Source: Schistocephalus solidus (Eukaryota; Platyhelminthes; Cestoda; Diphyllobothriidea; Diphyllobothriidae). From it: a stretch of 64,000 nt of DNA. The stretch covers positions 57,850 through 121,849 of the forward strand of contig WEDG01002028.1 in assembly GCA_017591395.1 (NCBI GenBank). The letters run 5' to 3'. Numbering within the stretch: the stretch's first letter is position 1; every line of letters begins with the position of its first letter. The notes beneath the pieces were generated by a model. It made no database searches. It was not told the DNA's origin and saw only the letters and a program-made list of their open reading frames with translations. Of the stretch, positions 10,230-22,379 are shown one piece after another. A program made the translations under genes and the position numbers.

Positions 10230-11080
10230 CCGCAGGTTGTCGAGGAGGCGCATGTGTCTTAATAGGCCCATGCGGTGTGTAAATGTGCAGTAGCAGTGAG
10301 GGCAGTAAAGGCGGGCGCGTTGACTGTATGTCGGAGCCCCAGGCACTTGATCTACAGCCTCCGTGAGATGGATTCACAGGTGACCGATCAGACCGATGCG
10401 TGAGTTGAAGTTGCGGGCGCAGTTTGGGCAGGAGAAATCGGTAGAGGCTGGCGGGGTGTCATTCATGTTAGTGGGGGTGGCAGTGGCGCTAAGAATGGCA
10501 GGAGCGGAGGGTATGCATGGTGTATCGGTGTTGTCGGAATTGTGGTGAAGTCCGCAGTCATGGATGCGCATGTGACCGAAAAGGGCCATGCGATGAGGGA
10601 ATGAGCGAGGACAGTGAGGGCAGTGGAGGTGGTGATCTCTGCTGTGTGTTGGTGCTCCGGGCACTGGCTCACCAGAGTCTGTACGATGGATTCGCAAGTG
10701 ACCGACCAGGCCGATGCGTGAGGTGAATGTGCGGTCGCATTGAGGACAGCTTAGGAGAAATTCCACATCGCTGTTGGTGGTGGTGGTAGTGAAGGCGAAG
10801 GCGGTGGTGGTAGTGAAGGCGAAGGCGGTGGTGGTTTGCCGTGGTGGGGGTAACAGGCGATGAGTATTGGGATGTTGTCTCTATGATGATGGGAGTAATG
10901 GAATTGATGCCAGGAGTGAGGGTGGGGGAGTTTGTAGGAGGGTTGGCAGAATTCGACGTAGAAATTGGAATTGTCTGATTGTTGGTGCATTGCATCCAAA
11001 GATGTCCAACCAGGACGATTCTCGCGCGGAAGATGCATTGACAGCGTGGGCATGTTGGCAGGGCCTGGGCATCGACTATG
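10230..11080 (-). pseudogene. LINE copy A C-terminal zinc-finger region
   Basis: Reading down the minus strand there is a C2HC finger (CPRCQCIF...GHLWMQC) near 11060-10990, then a Thr/Pro/Ser-rich linker with a microsatellite-like Tyr/His-rich patch, then four C2H2 fingers in two pairs. In each pair the first finger is of type CPxCxRxFxSRIGLxGHL and the second of type CPHCxRxFxHRMxLxxHMR. They are separated by a conserved linker, [13 protein letters not shown]. Nucleic-acid binding is likely from the family fold. Frameshifts and stops (for example at 10374) break the frame. Confidence 0.8.
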
Positions 11081-12160
11081 TTGGTCCGGGGTGCTGGTGA
11101 ATTTCGTGCCGCTCTTTTGGCCTTGGCGGTGGCGATCCAGTTGGCCTCATAGATTGCTGAACCAGTCTTCACGGATCTTCTCCATGCCGGTCTATCCTGA
11201 GCGAGGTCCTCCCAGGTCGTCGGGTTGATTTGTAGTTGCTTCAGCGATTTCATCAAAGTGTCCTTGTAGCGTCGTTTTTGACCTCCCTGTCGGCGAGAAC
11301 CCGTAGCGACATCTCCGTAGAAAAGTCGTTTGGGTAGTCCCTCGTCGTCCATTCTTACCAGGTGGCCGCTCCATCGCAGTTGAACTTGCCTCAGCATGGC
11401 GTGGATGCTGAGGATTCCGGTCCGCTCCAGGACTTCCGTGTCCGGGATCCTGTCTTGCCATCTCAGCTTCAGTATTCTGCGGAGGCAGCTGAGATGAAAG
11501 TGATTCAGCTTCCTGGCTTGGTTCGAGTAGGCAGTCCAGGTATCCGCTCCGTAAAGGAGTGTCATAAAGACGACGGCCTTGTACATCTTCTGTTTGGTGT
11601 TCAGGTGAATACCGTGGCGATTCCACACGGAGGCCTGCAGCCGGCCGAAGGCCTGACTGGCTTTGGGGATCCGTTGGGCAACCTCGTCATCGATTCTCGT
11701 GTTGCTTGACAGCGTGCTTCCTAGATAGCGAAGCTTTTCAAATTTTTGAGTTGAGCACCGTTGACATTGATTCGAGGAGCATTGTATTCCACGCTGGGTG
11801 GCGGCTGGTGCATTACAACCGTTTTGGCTGTACGGATTGTTAATCCGAAATCGGCGCAGCCTTCGGCGAAGAGGTCCATGCTCCTTTGCATGTCCTTCTC
11901 CGTAACGGTGTTAAGGGCGCAGTCGTCCGCGAAGAGCAAGTCATGGACTGTAGTCGTAGACACGCGCGTTGGAGCCTGCATACGCCGACTGTTGAGAAGG
12001 TGCCCGTCAGTTCTGTAGGCGATGCGGATACCAGGCTGCTCATCACGGTAGGCGTCCATCAGCATAGCCTAGAACATGAAACTGAAGAGGGTGGGGGCCA
12101 GTACGCAGCCCTGCTTCACTCCGTTGGTCACTGCGAATGCTTCGGATACCGTGCCCATTG
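11081..12160 (-). pseudogene. LINE copy A: RT C-terminal part and thumb region
   Basis: The copy is 5'-truncated at about 12160 inside the RT domain. It retains QGCVLAPTLFSFMF, the catalytic box FADDCALN and the INVNGAQL region. The post-RT region contains [36 protein letters not shown] and [13 protein letters not shown]. This post-RT block is typical of APE-type LINEs. A frame break lies at about 11720. The endonuclease and the N-terminal half of the RT are absent. Confidence 0.88.
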
Positions 12161-12389
12161 CCCTGCTCTTTATGTTTGCAGTGATGCAGGAATATATATT
12201 AGCCGTATGAAGGTCTAAATATCTGCCGATAGATTTACTATCTGAATATCATACTTAAAATATGAGTCATTCTGCTGTTGAAGCGCCTCGGCCTAGGGTA
12301 GTCGCTCTTGAAATTTCGAAAATGTGGCCAGTTTCATCAATTGGAATTGCAATCTGTGAGGTTATGACTAGCCTCCGAGTTATCAGTTT

Positions 12390-13360
12390 GTGCTCCTATA
12401 GGTGAATCCGCAGTTTTCGTCCAGGTTCTTCGGCGTAGTTGCAGTCTTATTAATTACAACATATTTGGTAGCAACTGCTGAGGTTTCGGTATGGGACAGT
12501 CCGTCCTCAATTTGCATCATACGAGGACGCATTTTTACCTGGGTTCGTGGAGTTATGCCTACTCCGGTGGGTTACAACAGCCGAGGGACTGTCTCGGAGA
12601 CTCCTTTTATGTAGGTTATGACCTTATAGACATCGGGTTGTTGTTCTACTTGTTCGTCATCTATCCAGTTGCTTCGTTTGACAAAACAACTTTTGTATCC
12701 ATAAGTTCAGATGAGTTCATGAAGACATTGCACTCAGCTCTTTTGTCTGTTGGCATGCTGTAATGTGTTTGGACTAGAGTTCGGACGCAGATAGTTTTGC
12801 GAGACAGAGGGTGACTGCTGTTAAAGTGTAGTATTTACTTTGTGCTGGTGTTTTTTCCTAATACCGTGTGTTGAAGTTGTCCAGTTGTACACCGGCGCAC
12901 AGGGACATGGAGTAAGGGAAGTTGGTTGTTTGTTTCCGCTTCCATTGTGAATTCAATATTCGGGTCAGCCGAGTTCAGGAATTAATTGAGGTACTCAATG
13001 TCATATTTTTTTAAAAAAATGATTAAAGTGTCATCAATATAACGAAATCAGAACATTGGTTGACACTTCTTGGACACAAAGTGTTGTATCCGTTGATGGA
13101 CCACTTCAGCAATCAGACCTGATAGGGGGGAGCCTTGTGTTTTTTCATACATTTGTCCACCAAAGGTGGAGTAGGGGTTAGGATGATGTCGTAGAAGCTC
13201 GAGCAGATGTTCGGACTTCAGGGGCTTGTCCATCTCGTTGAGCAAACGCAGTTCCGCTACGAATCCATCCGAAGGAAAGACAAAGTTACTAGCATCCTCC
13301 ATCGAGGCGGTGAGCTGTAAGACCAGACTATCCATCAAAAGGCTGAAACAGCAAAAGAAA
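12390..13360 (-). pseudogene. Penelope-like element, minus strand
   Basis: From 13338 downwards the frame shows RT sequence: AELRLLNEMDKPL, TQGSPLSGLIAEVVHQRI, then RYIDDTLIIF just past a stop. Further down (about 12640-12440) is KGVSETVPRLL followed by PTGVGITPRTQ, which resembles the linker ahead of the GIY-YIG nuclease in this class. The nuclease itself is not clear. Several stops make it a pseudogene. It belongs to a different lineage from element 1. Confidence 0.75.
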
Positions 13361-13379
13361 TCAATCCAAGGATGATAAT

Positions 13380-16074
13380 CTTGGCTAGTCCTTTAAAATT
13401 ATGATTGGTTGACGGCAGTGAACGCCCTGAAAATGGAAAGCAGACCCGGCTCTTCGAACCATCAGCAACAAGACAAATCTATTCCAGTGAGCTATTTACG
13501 TTCCCCGAAAAACCAACTTGTTAAAGTATGATGGTGGGCGAGTATCCATACACGAAACGTCGTCAAATGCTGCATAAAAAATGGAACGAAAGCTCAAACC
13601 GCATAGTTCACAACAGGGGAGACTCAGAAGCCATTAGCTGCATTCTCACACCACTGGAAGCCAGGATTTCCCAGAGAACAGTGTCAGTCAGTTGAGGCCA
13701 ATTGGCGAGCTCGAGATCCCCCCCCCCCCGCCACCGCAAGAAACGTTTGCGGTCGTTTACCGCACCTGTTGCAGTTAGAGAAACGCCAATTACGTCTGAT
13801 AGGCGGGTAGACTACGCCCGTAGGGAATTTTTCAACAGGCGTCCACAGTGCGATGACAGGTAATCGCATGTCATGCCGTTATTTATTCGAATTCGCCTGA
13901 ACACATCTGGAACTTAAAAGAGGCCGGACCTCTGACGAATTTAAAAAAACACGTAAGACGTGAACGGCTTTCGCCACGGTTTTCCGGTCCGCAGCCGATC
14001 GGTACATGTTGTGATCACCCTTCCCTCATCAAGTGGTAAATTATCCAGGTTGGATGGATAGTGCTGCTAAGCGAAACTGTTGATTAATGACCCCTCAACG
14101 CCAAACATGTGTAATACAATCGCAGTGTTTAATGGCTTGGATGGAGCCGATCAAACTTTACTCTCACCCATTACGGATACACGCAATTAACGCAATAAAT
14201 ATTAGCAGTTTTGTAGTCAGCGTAGCCGCTACAGCCCACTACCTCAATCTGATGCTGCCTGTGATAATGGCTTTGAGTAGGAGAATAAAGTTTTTATTCC
14301 AACGATCGCCTCGCCTTCAATAGCAAACTAAAATAAAAAGGAGGAAACACACGGCGTGCAGCGCACTGCGGTAACAAGCCATCAGTTCGGGCCACCGGTG
14401 GTGAATACCTTGTTTTGCCATCAAGGCACGCAAGACATTCAAACTCCTGGATCCTTCAGTCCGAACACCCTTCTCGGACGAGTTAATCAATGGCCATTTT
14501 ATATTTAAAGCACGTGCAATGTTCCGAAAACCAGCGTTAGGAATGAGAAACAGAAAAATCCTGCATGTAGTACAGCCAAATCAAATAAATAAATGATAAA
14601 AAAATAAACTGTTTTATTAAGCATCCAGAGGGATAATTTTGTGTTAAATAAAAATCAAAACACATATTCGAGTGAAAATTAGCAGGAGTAAGCACATACT
14701 GTACAGTGTTCAACTTGTGCTTATAAAATAGGCAGTCTGCTATGAACACCGGTTAACCAACAGTAAAAAAAACTTCAAATTTTTTTGAAAAAGACAACAT
14801 GAGCGTGATATGATTAGTTTTTGAAGAAAAAAACTGTCGCTAATGGGAAGGTAAATATGTGCGGGGCACAGGACTGCCTTGCAGGTGAGACTATATTGTG
14901 TTACGAAACGTTTCTCGTCGGGAGAGAATTCCTAAACCGGATGAGGCCATTCCCTGCAGGTGCTATCGTAATAGTTTTGGTATGACAGCAGAAGCTACCG
15001 TAAGGTGATGGGATACGAGGAACTCACCGCGATCGATCACAGTCTGCTTAGGGTCCAAGGAAGGAGGGGACATTAAAAGCTCTGAGGAGCATCAAAGGAT
15101 GCAGAGAAATATGACCATGATAATTCTTTACTGACCGACCAACCTACCAGCAGGTGATGAAAGCAGAGGACTCCGCCATGATCGTCAACAGATCACTTGG
15201 GTTTGAACTTAGGAAATGACGTTAAAAGCCACGAAGATCACAGCTGCAGGGTGTAATAGTAGTGGACTTTGCAGCCAATTAAAAATAGGGCTTCTAAAAA
15301 TCTAAAGGAGAGTTTCCATTTGGACAAGTATAGCATGCAGCATCTGCCCTTAAACCACGGGAGAACCCTTTTCAAAGTCTCAAAGTTGGGTGCCCGGGAA
15401 TTAAGCGACCAATAATGATTTTCTGCTTTCCGGGGCACGGCGCGTACTTAATGTGAATTTGAAGACAGATACTTTAGGCAATGACCTAGGTTCTAAAAAA
15501 GATTATCCCGAAGGCAAGTGTATTTCGATGCCAAAAAGAGCGAGAGTTTGGGCACAGAGGAAAGAGGTGGTGGAATAACCATTGATCGACTGGACTGAGA
15601 GCATCAATACGTAGAAGATTGCGGCTAGAGTTAGGGCGAAACAGGAAGCAAAGACCTGCTTTGAGTCTTTTAACCCACAGAAACTTGATGTTATCCAAGT
15701 GAAACCCCAGTATAAGAAATACTGTATGCAGCACAGGAAAGATTCTTTGTGTAAAAACTATGAATATTTTCAATTTGCGCGGTCACAGGTATTAATTAGA
15801 TCAACAAATGACAGCAATAGTCAAGGATGGGAAGAACGAACATTTGTTAAGGCCTTTTTTACGGAAAGAAACAAACTACGTGATAGGAGCTCACATATCT
15901 TTACATCCTTCAAAGAAATTCGATCTGTCTGAGGTGATAAAGTAAACGATTTGAATAAATTAAGCCCAGGTCCTTAAATGTTTAAATAGTTTATGTCGAG
16001 TGCCTAATTTCAGCGATAGCATCATGCAAACATTTAAGAAGTCAAGTTCGGAAATTGGACGTGTTCGATTATTC
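13380..16074. other. No recognisable gene
   Basis: A mixed, mostly AT-rich stretch. It contains a poly-C run near 13720 and two loosely similar segments around 15050-15110 and 15185-15240 (a decayed duplication around CATTAAAAGC and CGTTAAAAGC). Frames such as 15773-15486 and 15438-15238 on the minus strand have no family motifs. Confidence 0.4.
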
Positions 16075-17235
16075 CTCTTCAGACGTATACAGGAATACAT
16101 GTTAGAGAAGATCAGCGTAGCTCGACGCCTAGAGGAAATGCCAATAGACATTCCAACACAGCAAGTTTCAAACATGTGTGTGCTCGTCCTTATGGTAAGC
16201 ATCACCAACAGGTCAAGGGTACTCCAATGGCTTCACCGATATCGGGGCTACTTGCCGAGCTAGTCTTACAGCGTCTAGAAGAAGCTGTCATTCAAAACCT
16301 CAGGCCGAAAATGTGGCTAGACTACGTATTTAATACCATCGTTGTCATAAACAACTGCAAAGGGGAACGGCTGCATGAAAGTCTTAATAGTGTCTTCCCG
16401 CCCTACAATTCACTCGCGAAGGAGCAACAGGTGACATCCTCCCGTTTCTCCATGTCACTGTGCAAAGATTGAGCAATGGCAAGCTCGCAATCAGCGTCCA
16501 CAGAAAAGACTCCAATGCTTAAATATTCTTCAACTATGGGAGCAACCATCCTACTGCCCACAAACGAAGCTGCGTTCGAGCTCTTTTTCACCGCGCCATC
16601 CGGTACTGTAACAGCGAGTATCCACTTAAAAAAATAACTTGCCTATTTATACCAACTATTCCGATCTAACGGATACCAGTGAGCTTCGTGAAAAACTGTC
16701 CCCGAAGCCACAGGCAACCACAATATCAGAGTTCTAATGAAGAAGTAGTACCTATGAAATTCCATTGATTGCCATACATGCAGGGCACTTCGGAACCGAC
16801 CGCCCGACAATTAGACGGCTTTGGCATCTGCATCGCTCACAAGCCAGCGTCCTCCCTGCGGACAGCACTATCACGTGTTAAAGATCTCGTACCCAAAGAG
16901 CAGCAAACCCATGCTTTTTACCGCATTCCATGCGCGAATAGCTCTTGCGCTTACGTAGGCCATACAGGCCGACGACTTGGGACCCGCATAAACGAACACA
17001 AATTGGCCATCTGCCGACGTGATCCATTGTCTCTCGTGTTTGCGCACGCCGTTGATTGCGACCACCGCTTCAATTGGGAGAAAACTGAAGTGATAACCAT
17101 GGCTAGCACCAAACAGGCACGCAAATTCCTCGAAGCCTTGCACTCCGACACAAACAGTATCAACTGCCACGTCGATCTGGATGCGCATGACGAAGGTCTG
17201 AGTGCACGTTCAACTGACTTGCGCCCACCTTAAAA
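16075..17235 (+). pseudogene. Penelope-like element 2: RT plus GIY-YIG endonuclease
   Basis: This is a close relative of element 1. It shares QVKGTPMASPISGLLAELV, the same altered catalytic box (YVFNTIVVI) and the GIY-YIG segment (YRIPCANSSC, AYVGHTGRRLGTRINEH). Compared with element 1 it lacks a stretch of about 50 nt before the QVKGTPM motif. The RT frame breaks near 16420. The terminal stop follows DLRPP at 17231. The catalytic-box change is shared, so both copies probably descend from an already inactive or alternative source copy. Confidence 0.87.
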
Positions 17236-17555
17236 CAACAACTTCTTATACGTGCCAAGGCAAGTCTAACCTCACTGATTCTGCATCTCCTTCCAAGTGA
17301 ATTACTAGCAAAACTTTGGCACCCCTCCCCTCACATGCGGCAACTATCGTAACACAATTCACGGCCCCCAACCCCCATGGCGTCAGTCAGTGCCCCTAAA
17401 CCCTCGTGACAATCCCAACTCTCTCTTCTCATTTCGTATGACGACTGGTTGATGCAACCAGCTTGAAAATTCACGAGTAAACCTCGATTTTCTGACGAGC
17501 CTCCTTTCTTCATTTATAATCTCAGAATACACACCACCTCATTTATTCATATATA
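17236..17555 (+). mobile_element. 3' UTR of Penelope-like element 2
   Basis: The region downstream of the stop shares its order with 22380-22690: a CCCCT-rich part, CTCTTCTCATTTCGT, a hairpin, then CTTGAAAATTCACGAGT and TTTTCNGACGAGCC, ending in an ATATA tract. The hairpin at 17444-17461 has a 7-bp stem, CTGGTTG with CAACCAG. Confidence 0.65.
17438..17468 (+). ncRNA. Hammerhead-like hairpin motif (degenerate)
   Basis: The arrangement is ATGACGA, a 7-bp stem with a 3-nt loop, then CTTGAAA. It resembles the hammerhead ribozyme core (CUGANGA, stem II, GAAA), but the first core base is changed and extra bases precede GAAA. Hammerhead motifs are known in Penelope-like elements. This copy is probably inactive. 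Confidence 0.3.
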
Positions 17556-17640
17556 TAGCCATCGTCAGCCAGGCATACTCAACCCCAGGGGTCGCCCCAT
17601 CCGAGACTCGAATCCGCGACCTACATGTATATATCCTTCT
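17555..17640 (-). mobile_element. SINE fragment
   Basis: On the minus strand it has the head B-box arm (CGAGTCTCGGATGG) and the start of the body (TGCCTGGCTGACGATGGC). The 5' and 3' parts are missing. Confidence 0.65.
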
Positions 17641-18129
17641 CGCTCCTACGCCAGTGGTCTGCCCGACTGGTGATGCGATTAGGCACAATGTTTGTCATAG
17701 TATAAGACCTCCGCTTATAGATGCGTGCGTGCACACGCAGCGAGCTGGTCATGCCGATCTGGTACTTTGCACGCAACTTTGTAGATATCGGAACGTGCCT
17801 GACGATAATTATTCAAAAACTTGCGCTTACAACCCGTCCTTTTAATGCGTACAATTTTTTTGTTGGAGCACAATCCAGGCCAGCAAAACAGATTGGAATT
17901 ATGTCAGTTGGCCCAGCGCCAACGAAGTTGTCCACCGTGTGCCCCGTGGGCGCAAGATGACATGCTTAGGATAGCAGCGTTGCACGGCATTTGACGAACT
18001 CTCTCTAGCTTGCTCCCCCCTAAACCCCTGGGCCAGGTGGCCACACAGAGTCATGATGACCGAAGGGGGGGGACTAGGTTTAACGGCCAACAGCCGTATA
18101 CGATCACGCACGATGTACTAGTTTTTCCC

Positions 18130-18193
18130 AGAATCAAGAAAGTGGCGGCTCGGATGCAAATTGTATGAGAGTGCCATAGGGGCTACGTTTAGT

Positions 18194-18251
<58 letters not shown>

Positions 18252-18420
18252 AGAAGTCATGAAAGCCCGGCTCTCAGTTCTAAGAGGAAGACCGCATTAT
18301 CCAGTCAGTTGGTAGCCTCTTAGGCAAAGTCTTTTAGCCCACCGTGATAATTTAAAAGGCATAAGATTGTTAATAGTGGGGTAGTGTGGTAGGTGCAGTG
18401 CAAACCTACTCTCTACAGTA
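18130..18420 (-). mobile_element. Old zinc-finger LINE 3'-UTR fragment with a GAA microsatellite
   Basis: On the minus strand the module block (AATCTTATGCC, CACGGTGGGCTAAAAG, GGCTACCAACTGACTGG) is recognisable, followed by GAGTGCCATAGGGG read on the plus strand. A (GAA)n microsatellite with interruptions occupies about 18191-18260 and interrupts the fragment. Confidence 0.6.
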
Positions 18421-18880
18421 CCTTCCCTAACTCATTAAATCTCGTGGATTTCACAAGTAAAGGCCCGTTACGCGAAATCAGCCCATACTGCGTCCCCTAA
18501 AATTTTACAGCAGTAAAGAAGCGACAGATCTTAAAAAGAAGGCATATCATGGTTTACAAATTAATATTGCATCTCTTAGAAATACTATTTTTTATAAAAG
18601 CGGCAAATTCCGAAAAGATGAAAAACTGGTTAGCTAATTGACCTGAATCTTTAACAGTACGGGATGCTTGTCCGTGTAAAAAAAACGAGTGAGTAAAGCA
18701 ACACAAGTAGCATGACGTTTGAAAATGGTCCTTTAGTGTATATTCCATGGAATTAGTCTTCCGGATTATGGTCAATGTGAAGTATGACTTTACCAAACTG
18801 CCTAAACTTCCAGTATATATTCCAACATTGGATCGAGTCCGCATTTCTGGAAGAGGGGGCGGCTAGATCTTCGTTACAGC
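18421..18880. other. No recognisable gene
   Basis: AT-rich sequence. The minus-strand frame 18844-18554 has no recognisable motif. Confidence 0.4.
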
Positions 18881-19270
18881 TGGGGTCATTGTGTGCCCCG
18901 CATTATGTCGTGTGCAGGGACGGTGACTTACTTGTGCTGCATCCACTGCACTCTCTCCTCTTCCTCGTCCACCTGGGCTCGATTTCATGTCAAAGTTGAG
19001 AAGACCGGAGGTTGGATCGGGTGTAAGTGGCTGACACAACATGAACCCACATCTAGAGGTGCCAAAACAGCCCATTATCCACGAACGACTAGGAGTATAT
19101 ACCAAAAGAAAGGGAGAAGCATCGAATAACAGTTGGTCGGAGGGTCACAAAGGCCACATTACCAAGGAGCCATTGCAGCACAGCTCTCCCCATCCTCAAC
19201 GGAGATTCAAGTTATCCCATCAGTTTACGGTTTCCAAATCCATGGCTTTCAATATACCTTGATAAATTTA
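18881..19270 (-). mobile_element. Old zinc-finger LINE 3'-UTR fragment
   Basis: Shared blocks with the younger tails on the minus strand are the GTGACC/ATGGCTCC region, AAGTCACCGTCCCTGC (with changes), AGAGAGTGCAGTGG and TCTTCTCAACTTTG. It contains an unrelated stretch of about 130 bp around 19030-19150. It is clearly more diverged than the tails at 28-30 kb. Confidence 0.6.
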
Positions 19271-20189
19271 AGTGTGTCAGATAGTTTATAGCTGGGAGTA
19301 TGCACCGCTCCCTCCCTCTCTTCCCATCTCCACGCACCGAGCCAGGCAGCTATTTTCAGACTTCAACTTCGTTTCTATAGGTAGGTTTTCAATGAGCAAA
19401 AGCGCAATTTGTGAGCGTTTATAACTAACAGAATGTACTATGCAAATAAAACGTGAACCAAGCAGCATTCGACGTAGTGACGTCTGAAGGGAAACACGAA
19501 AAGGTACTCGTTCAGTCTTAACGGAACCTGGATGTGCACCGTCGACATAGATCAGCAAATAGTTGACTGCCAAATATAAGCGTCTAACAAGGGCTCCGAT
19601 TCTCTGGTCCACAGTTCCTATTAGCAGCATATGCGGGTCTCAAAAGGGTTCAGTGTTTCTGCATCAGTCTAAGGAGCCCGGGGGAGGGCATCGTCTCCTC
19701 TCCAGGCTCCAGAAATTAAGTGCATTGGCCAAAGCATGATCTAGCGGATCAGTTTTGATTTTTGAGCCGATTTCCACGTTGTTTTCCTCATCTCCCTAAT
19801 TTTTGACTCAGGGACAAGTTCGGAGACTTGGAGATCCTGCGTTTCACACTGAACAGTCTCCTCTTTCGGTCATTAGCGCGTCCGCGCACCCGGCTGGCTT
19901 TGTCAGTTCAATGCCTGCGTCAGGAATGACTCACCCCCGCCCCCAGCCGGTGAGGCGAGGACGCGACGCCGGTATGGACAGACTGGCTTCCTTAATTAGC
20001 GGCCCATCCGCACCCCACGCGGATAGAGGTAACGACGGCAGCCGGATCTCGGATCGGACCATCTGACCCCACCTTCGGCTGGTGAATTTGGGAAACACCG
20101 TAAGGATGCCTTTTTGGGCCACATAAACAGGACGTTGGAATAGGAACCATCCACTATACATGCGACTTTGCACTAAATTCCAATGAAAT
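19271..20189. other. Unassigned, including a GC-rich island
   Basis: Bases 19800-20080 are markedly richer in G and C than their surroundings. They carry overlapping frames on both strands (19803-20066 plus, 20173-19931 minus) with no recognisable domain. This could be the 5' region of an unidentified retroelement. Confidence 0.35.
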
Positions 20190-20350
20190 TATGTTTATGA
20201 TAAAGGTGAGGGTTAAATTTAGGGTTGGGTTTAAGTTTGCGGTTAAGGTTATTCTCGTGTAAACTGTAGACCTTAGGTTTAGGGTGGGGCTAGAGTTAAG
20301 CTAAGGGTGACAGTTTAGTTTAATGTTAGGGTTAATGTTAGCTTTAAGAC
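20190..20350 (+). repeat. Degenerate GTTAGGG-like tract
   Basis: It contains many variants such as GTGAGGGTTAA, TTTAGGGTTGGG, TTTAGGGTGGGG and TGTTAGGGTTAATGTTAG. The tract is similar to those at 4056-4190 and 4655-4740. It has decayed, so it is not an active telomere. Confidence 0.6.
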
Positions 20351-20782
20351 ACGAGTATATTTAACCTTCCTGAAATTTACCTTCAGACCACCTAGTTTAT
20401 GCGGGCGGGTGGTTCCTATTATCGTATCCTGTTTAGGCGACCATATAATGCATCAATATATGGGAAAGTAGTCCTCCTCAACACCCCCATGATACGGACC
20501 CCCGGTAAGTTGAAGATGGACATATAAACAAAAGAGAACGTGATATTTCCAGCCAGGAACCCAAAACAACTACCTTGCGAATCCTTCCTTATCGAAAAAG
20601 TGGATCTGAATTCGTGGAAAGACACTTGAGGAAACACCCAATACAAGTGGCACGCAGATAGATGACTACGTTAAGCATTCAGCTTTTACGCCATAAGTAC
20701 TGGGTTTCCTACCCGAATAATAAGGAAATACCCAAAGGAATAAGAAGGAAGTACTCGGTCGCAACCGAGTGGACAAAGAGCA

Positions 20783-20930
20783 CGTGGTCCAATTGTTCAG
20801 GCGTTCGCCTTCTAACTAACCGGTTGAGGGTTCGAGACTCAGGAATAGCTACACCCGGGTTTTTTATGTTTGGCTGATTCCGGCTAATAAACCAGAAATG
20901 GATATTACAGTGTGCAGTCGACTGGTTGCA
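20783..20930 (+). mobile_element. tRNA-derived SINE, plus strand
   Basis: The head has a B-box-like GGGTTCGAGACTC at about 20827-20839. It is followed by the body block GGCTGATTCCGGCTAATAA and ACCAGAAATGG, the latter shared with the other SINEs. The head differs from the 2013 copy, so it may be a second subfamily. Confidence 0.65.
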
Positions 20931-21169
20931 TCTAAGGCTGACAGATGTCTACACAGCCACAAAGTCTACCCATGATGCAGTAGTAGGAGACAGCCATTGG
21001 GCCTACCGTTATTGCGATAGTGACAATCTCCCCAGGAAATAACTTGCTTCCTTTATCGGTTATTTCCATCTACAGCATATCCAACCGGTTTTGAGAAGAA
21101 CTGACTGGGGTGCCAGACACAACCGAAGGCTCCAATCCCAATGGAGAAATAGTGGCGAACAAATCCTAC

Positions 21170-21460
21170 TCCACGCTCCCGCGTATGCAGTAGATTCCCT
21201 ATCTCATGAAATGTCAACCGAAATTCGGAAATCTGTTTTCGATTAAAACAAATCACTTAAGAAGGAATGTCGTATTGATCATCGTGCAGTCGAATCCCAC
21301 GGTATTTCAGTCACGTTAGGATGCCGGTTATTGCAAGAGCTTCTTTCTGGCCGCCTGCAAAAAGTGTACTCTGTAAAAAATGGCTACTTAAGTAGCATGC
21401 ATTTTTCTCATTGATTTTCAATGCTCTTATTAATTCAAATATATTTCAAAGAAAACACAC
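21170..21460 (+). repeat. Dispersed repeat R1, plus-strand copy
   Basis: It aligns with 43110-43370 over a long series of blocks: TCATGAAA, ACTTARG, GTCGTATTGA or GGCATATTGA, TAGGATGYCGG, GCTTCTTT or ACTTCTTT, AAAATGGCTACTT, and CTCATTGATTTTCAATGCTC. It is AT-rich and non-coding, and the class is unknown. Confidence 0.7.
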
Positions 21461-22379
21461 ACAAAATAGTATTTCTTGTACACGTTTGATAGCAAATCAC
21501 GCCTTCTTCAAATGTATAAGGAAACACATTGTTTTCAGAAAACAATAAATGAATACAGTTGTAAAAATATTTTGTACAAATTGCGTACGTTTTTCCCAAC
21601 AACGCAGGAATAAACTTGTTTGCCAGTATTTTTGTGTTACTATGGTAAAAATGAAGACCATTATCAAAATACGTACAAGATATTGGGGAGATGGACTCAA
21701 GAATAATCTATATTAAATTGGAAGTATGAGATAAGGTACTTTTTGTATAATACAGTTTCTGCTAATCCAGAATTCAGAAACAAAATGGACAGAAGATAAA
21801 CAGTTTTTGCATAAATTTTAGTATCTATTCAGATACGCTGTTGTGTATTTGCAGTTTTATAATGGGGCATTAAAGTAAACAAATGTACCAAAGATGCTTC
21901 AATATAAAAAGAAAAGTGTGCTCTTTCCTTTCCAGCAGAAAATCTATCATTTATTTTCAGGAAAATCACAAAACTGATCGAATTTCCCCAATTTACCCTT
22001 TACTTTACCTTGTAAAAGGGTAAGGTCTGCATATATTCGTCAGCGAAGTATCTAAATGACTTGTTTTTAAACGGGTAATTTATGATAAAATAATTTTAAT
22101 ATATCTAAGGCATATTAATGTCGACATTTTTGACGTTTATTTTTCTCGGTGATAAGTTTTCATGGTTTGGTGAATCTAAAAATATGACGCCAACAACAAT
22201 CTACGTTAGAAAGAATACGCAAAAGCCTAGTAGACCGGTAGATGCTTTAAAGAACTATCTTTTTGAATGTTTTGATAAATACATAGCACAGGATCTGCTT
22301 TTATTTGCAATCGATTGAAAACAGTGAAAATCGTGAAATATTTGCCCGTATTGGAAAAAGGATTTGAAACTTATTGTAA
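21461..22379. other. AT-rich, no recognisable gene
   Basis: Short frames such as 22118-22318 (plus) have no motif. The composition matches intergenic DNA of the window. Confidence 0.4.

Noticed and set aside
10374..10766. An independent C2H2 zinc-finger transcription factor gene
   Set aside because: The fingers follow the LINE post-RT region in the same orientation in four copies, so they belong to the retroelement.
9371..12200. Target-site duplication for LINE copy A
   Set aside because: The flanks (CCCCCCTTAT on the left, CTGCTCTTTAT on the right) match too weakly, and the 5' end is not sharply defined.
20190..20350. True chromosome end or telomere array
   Set aside because: The units are highly degenerate and flanked by ordinary repeats, and similar tracts occur elsewhere in the window.
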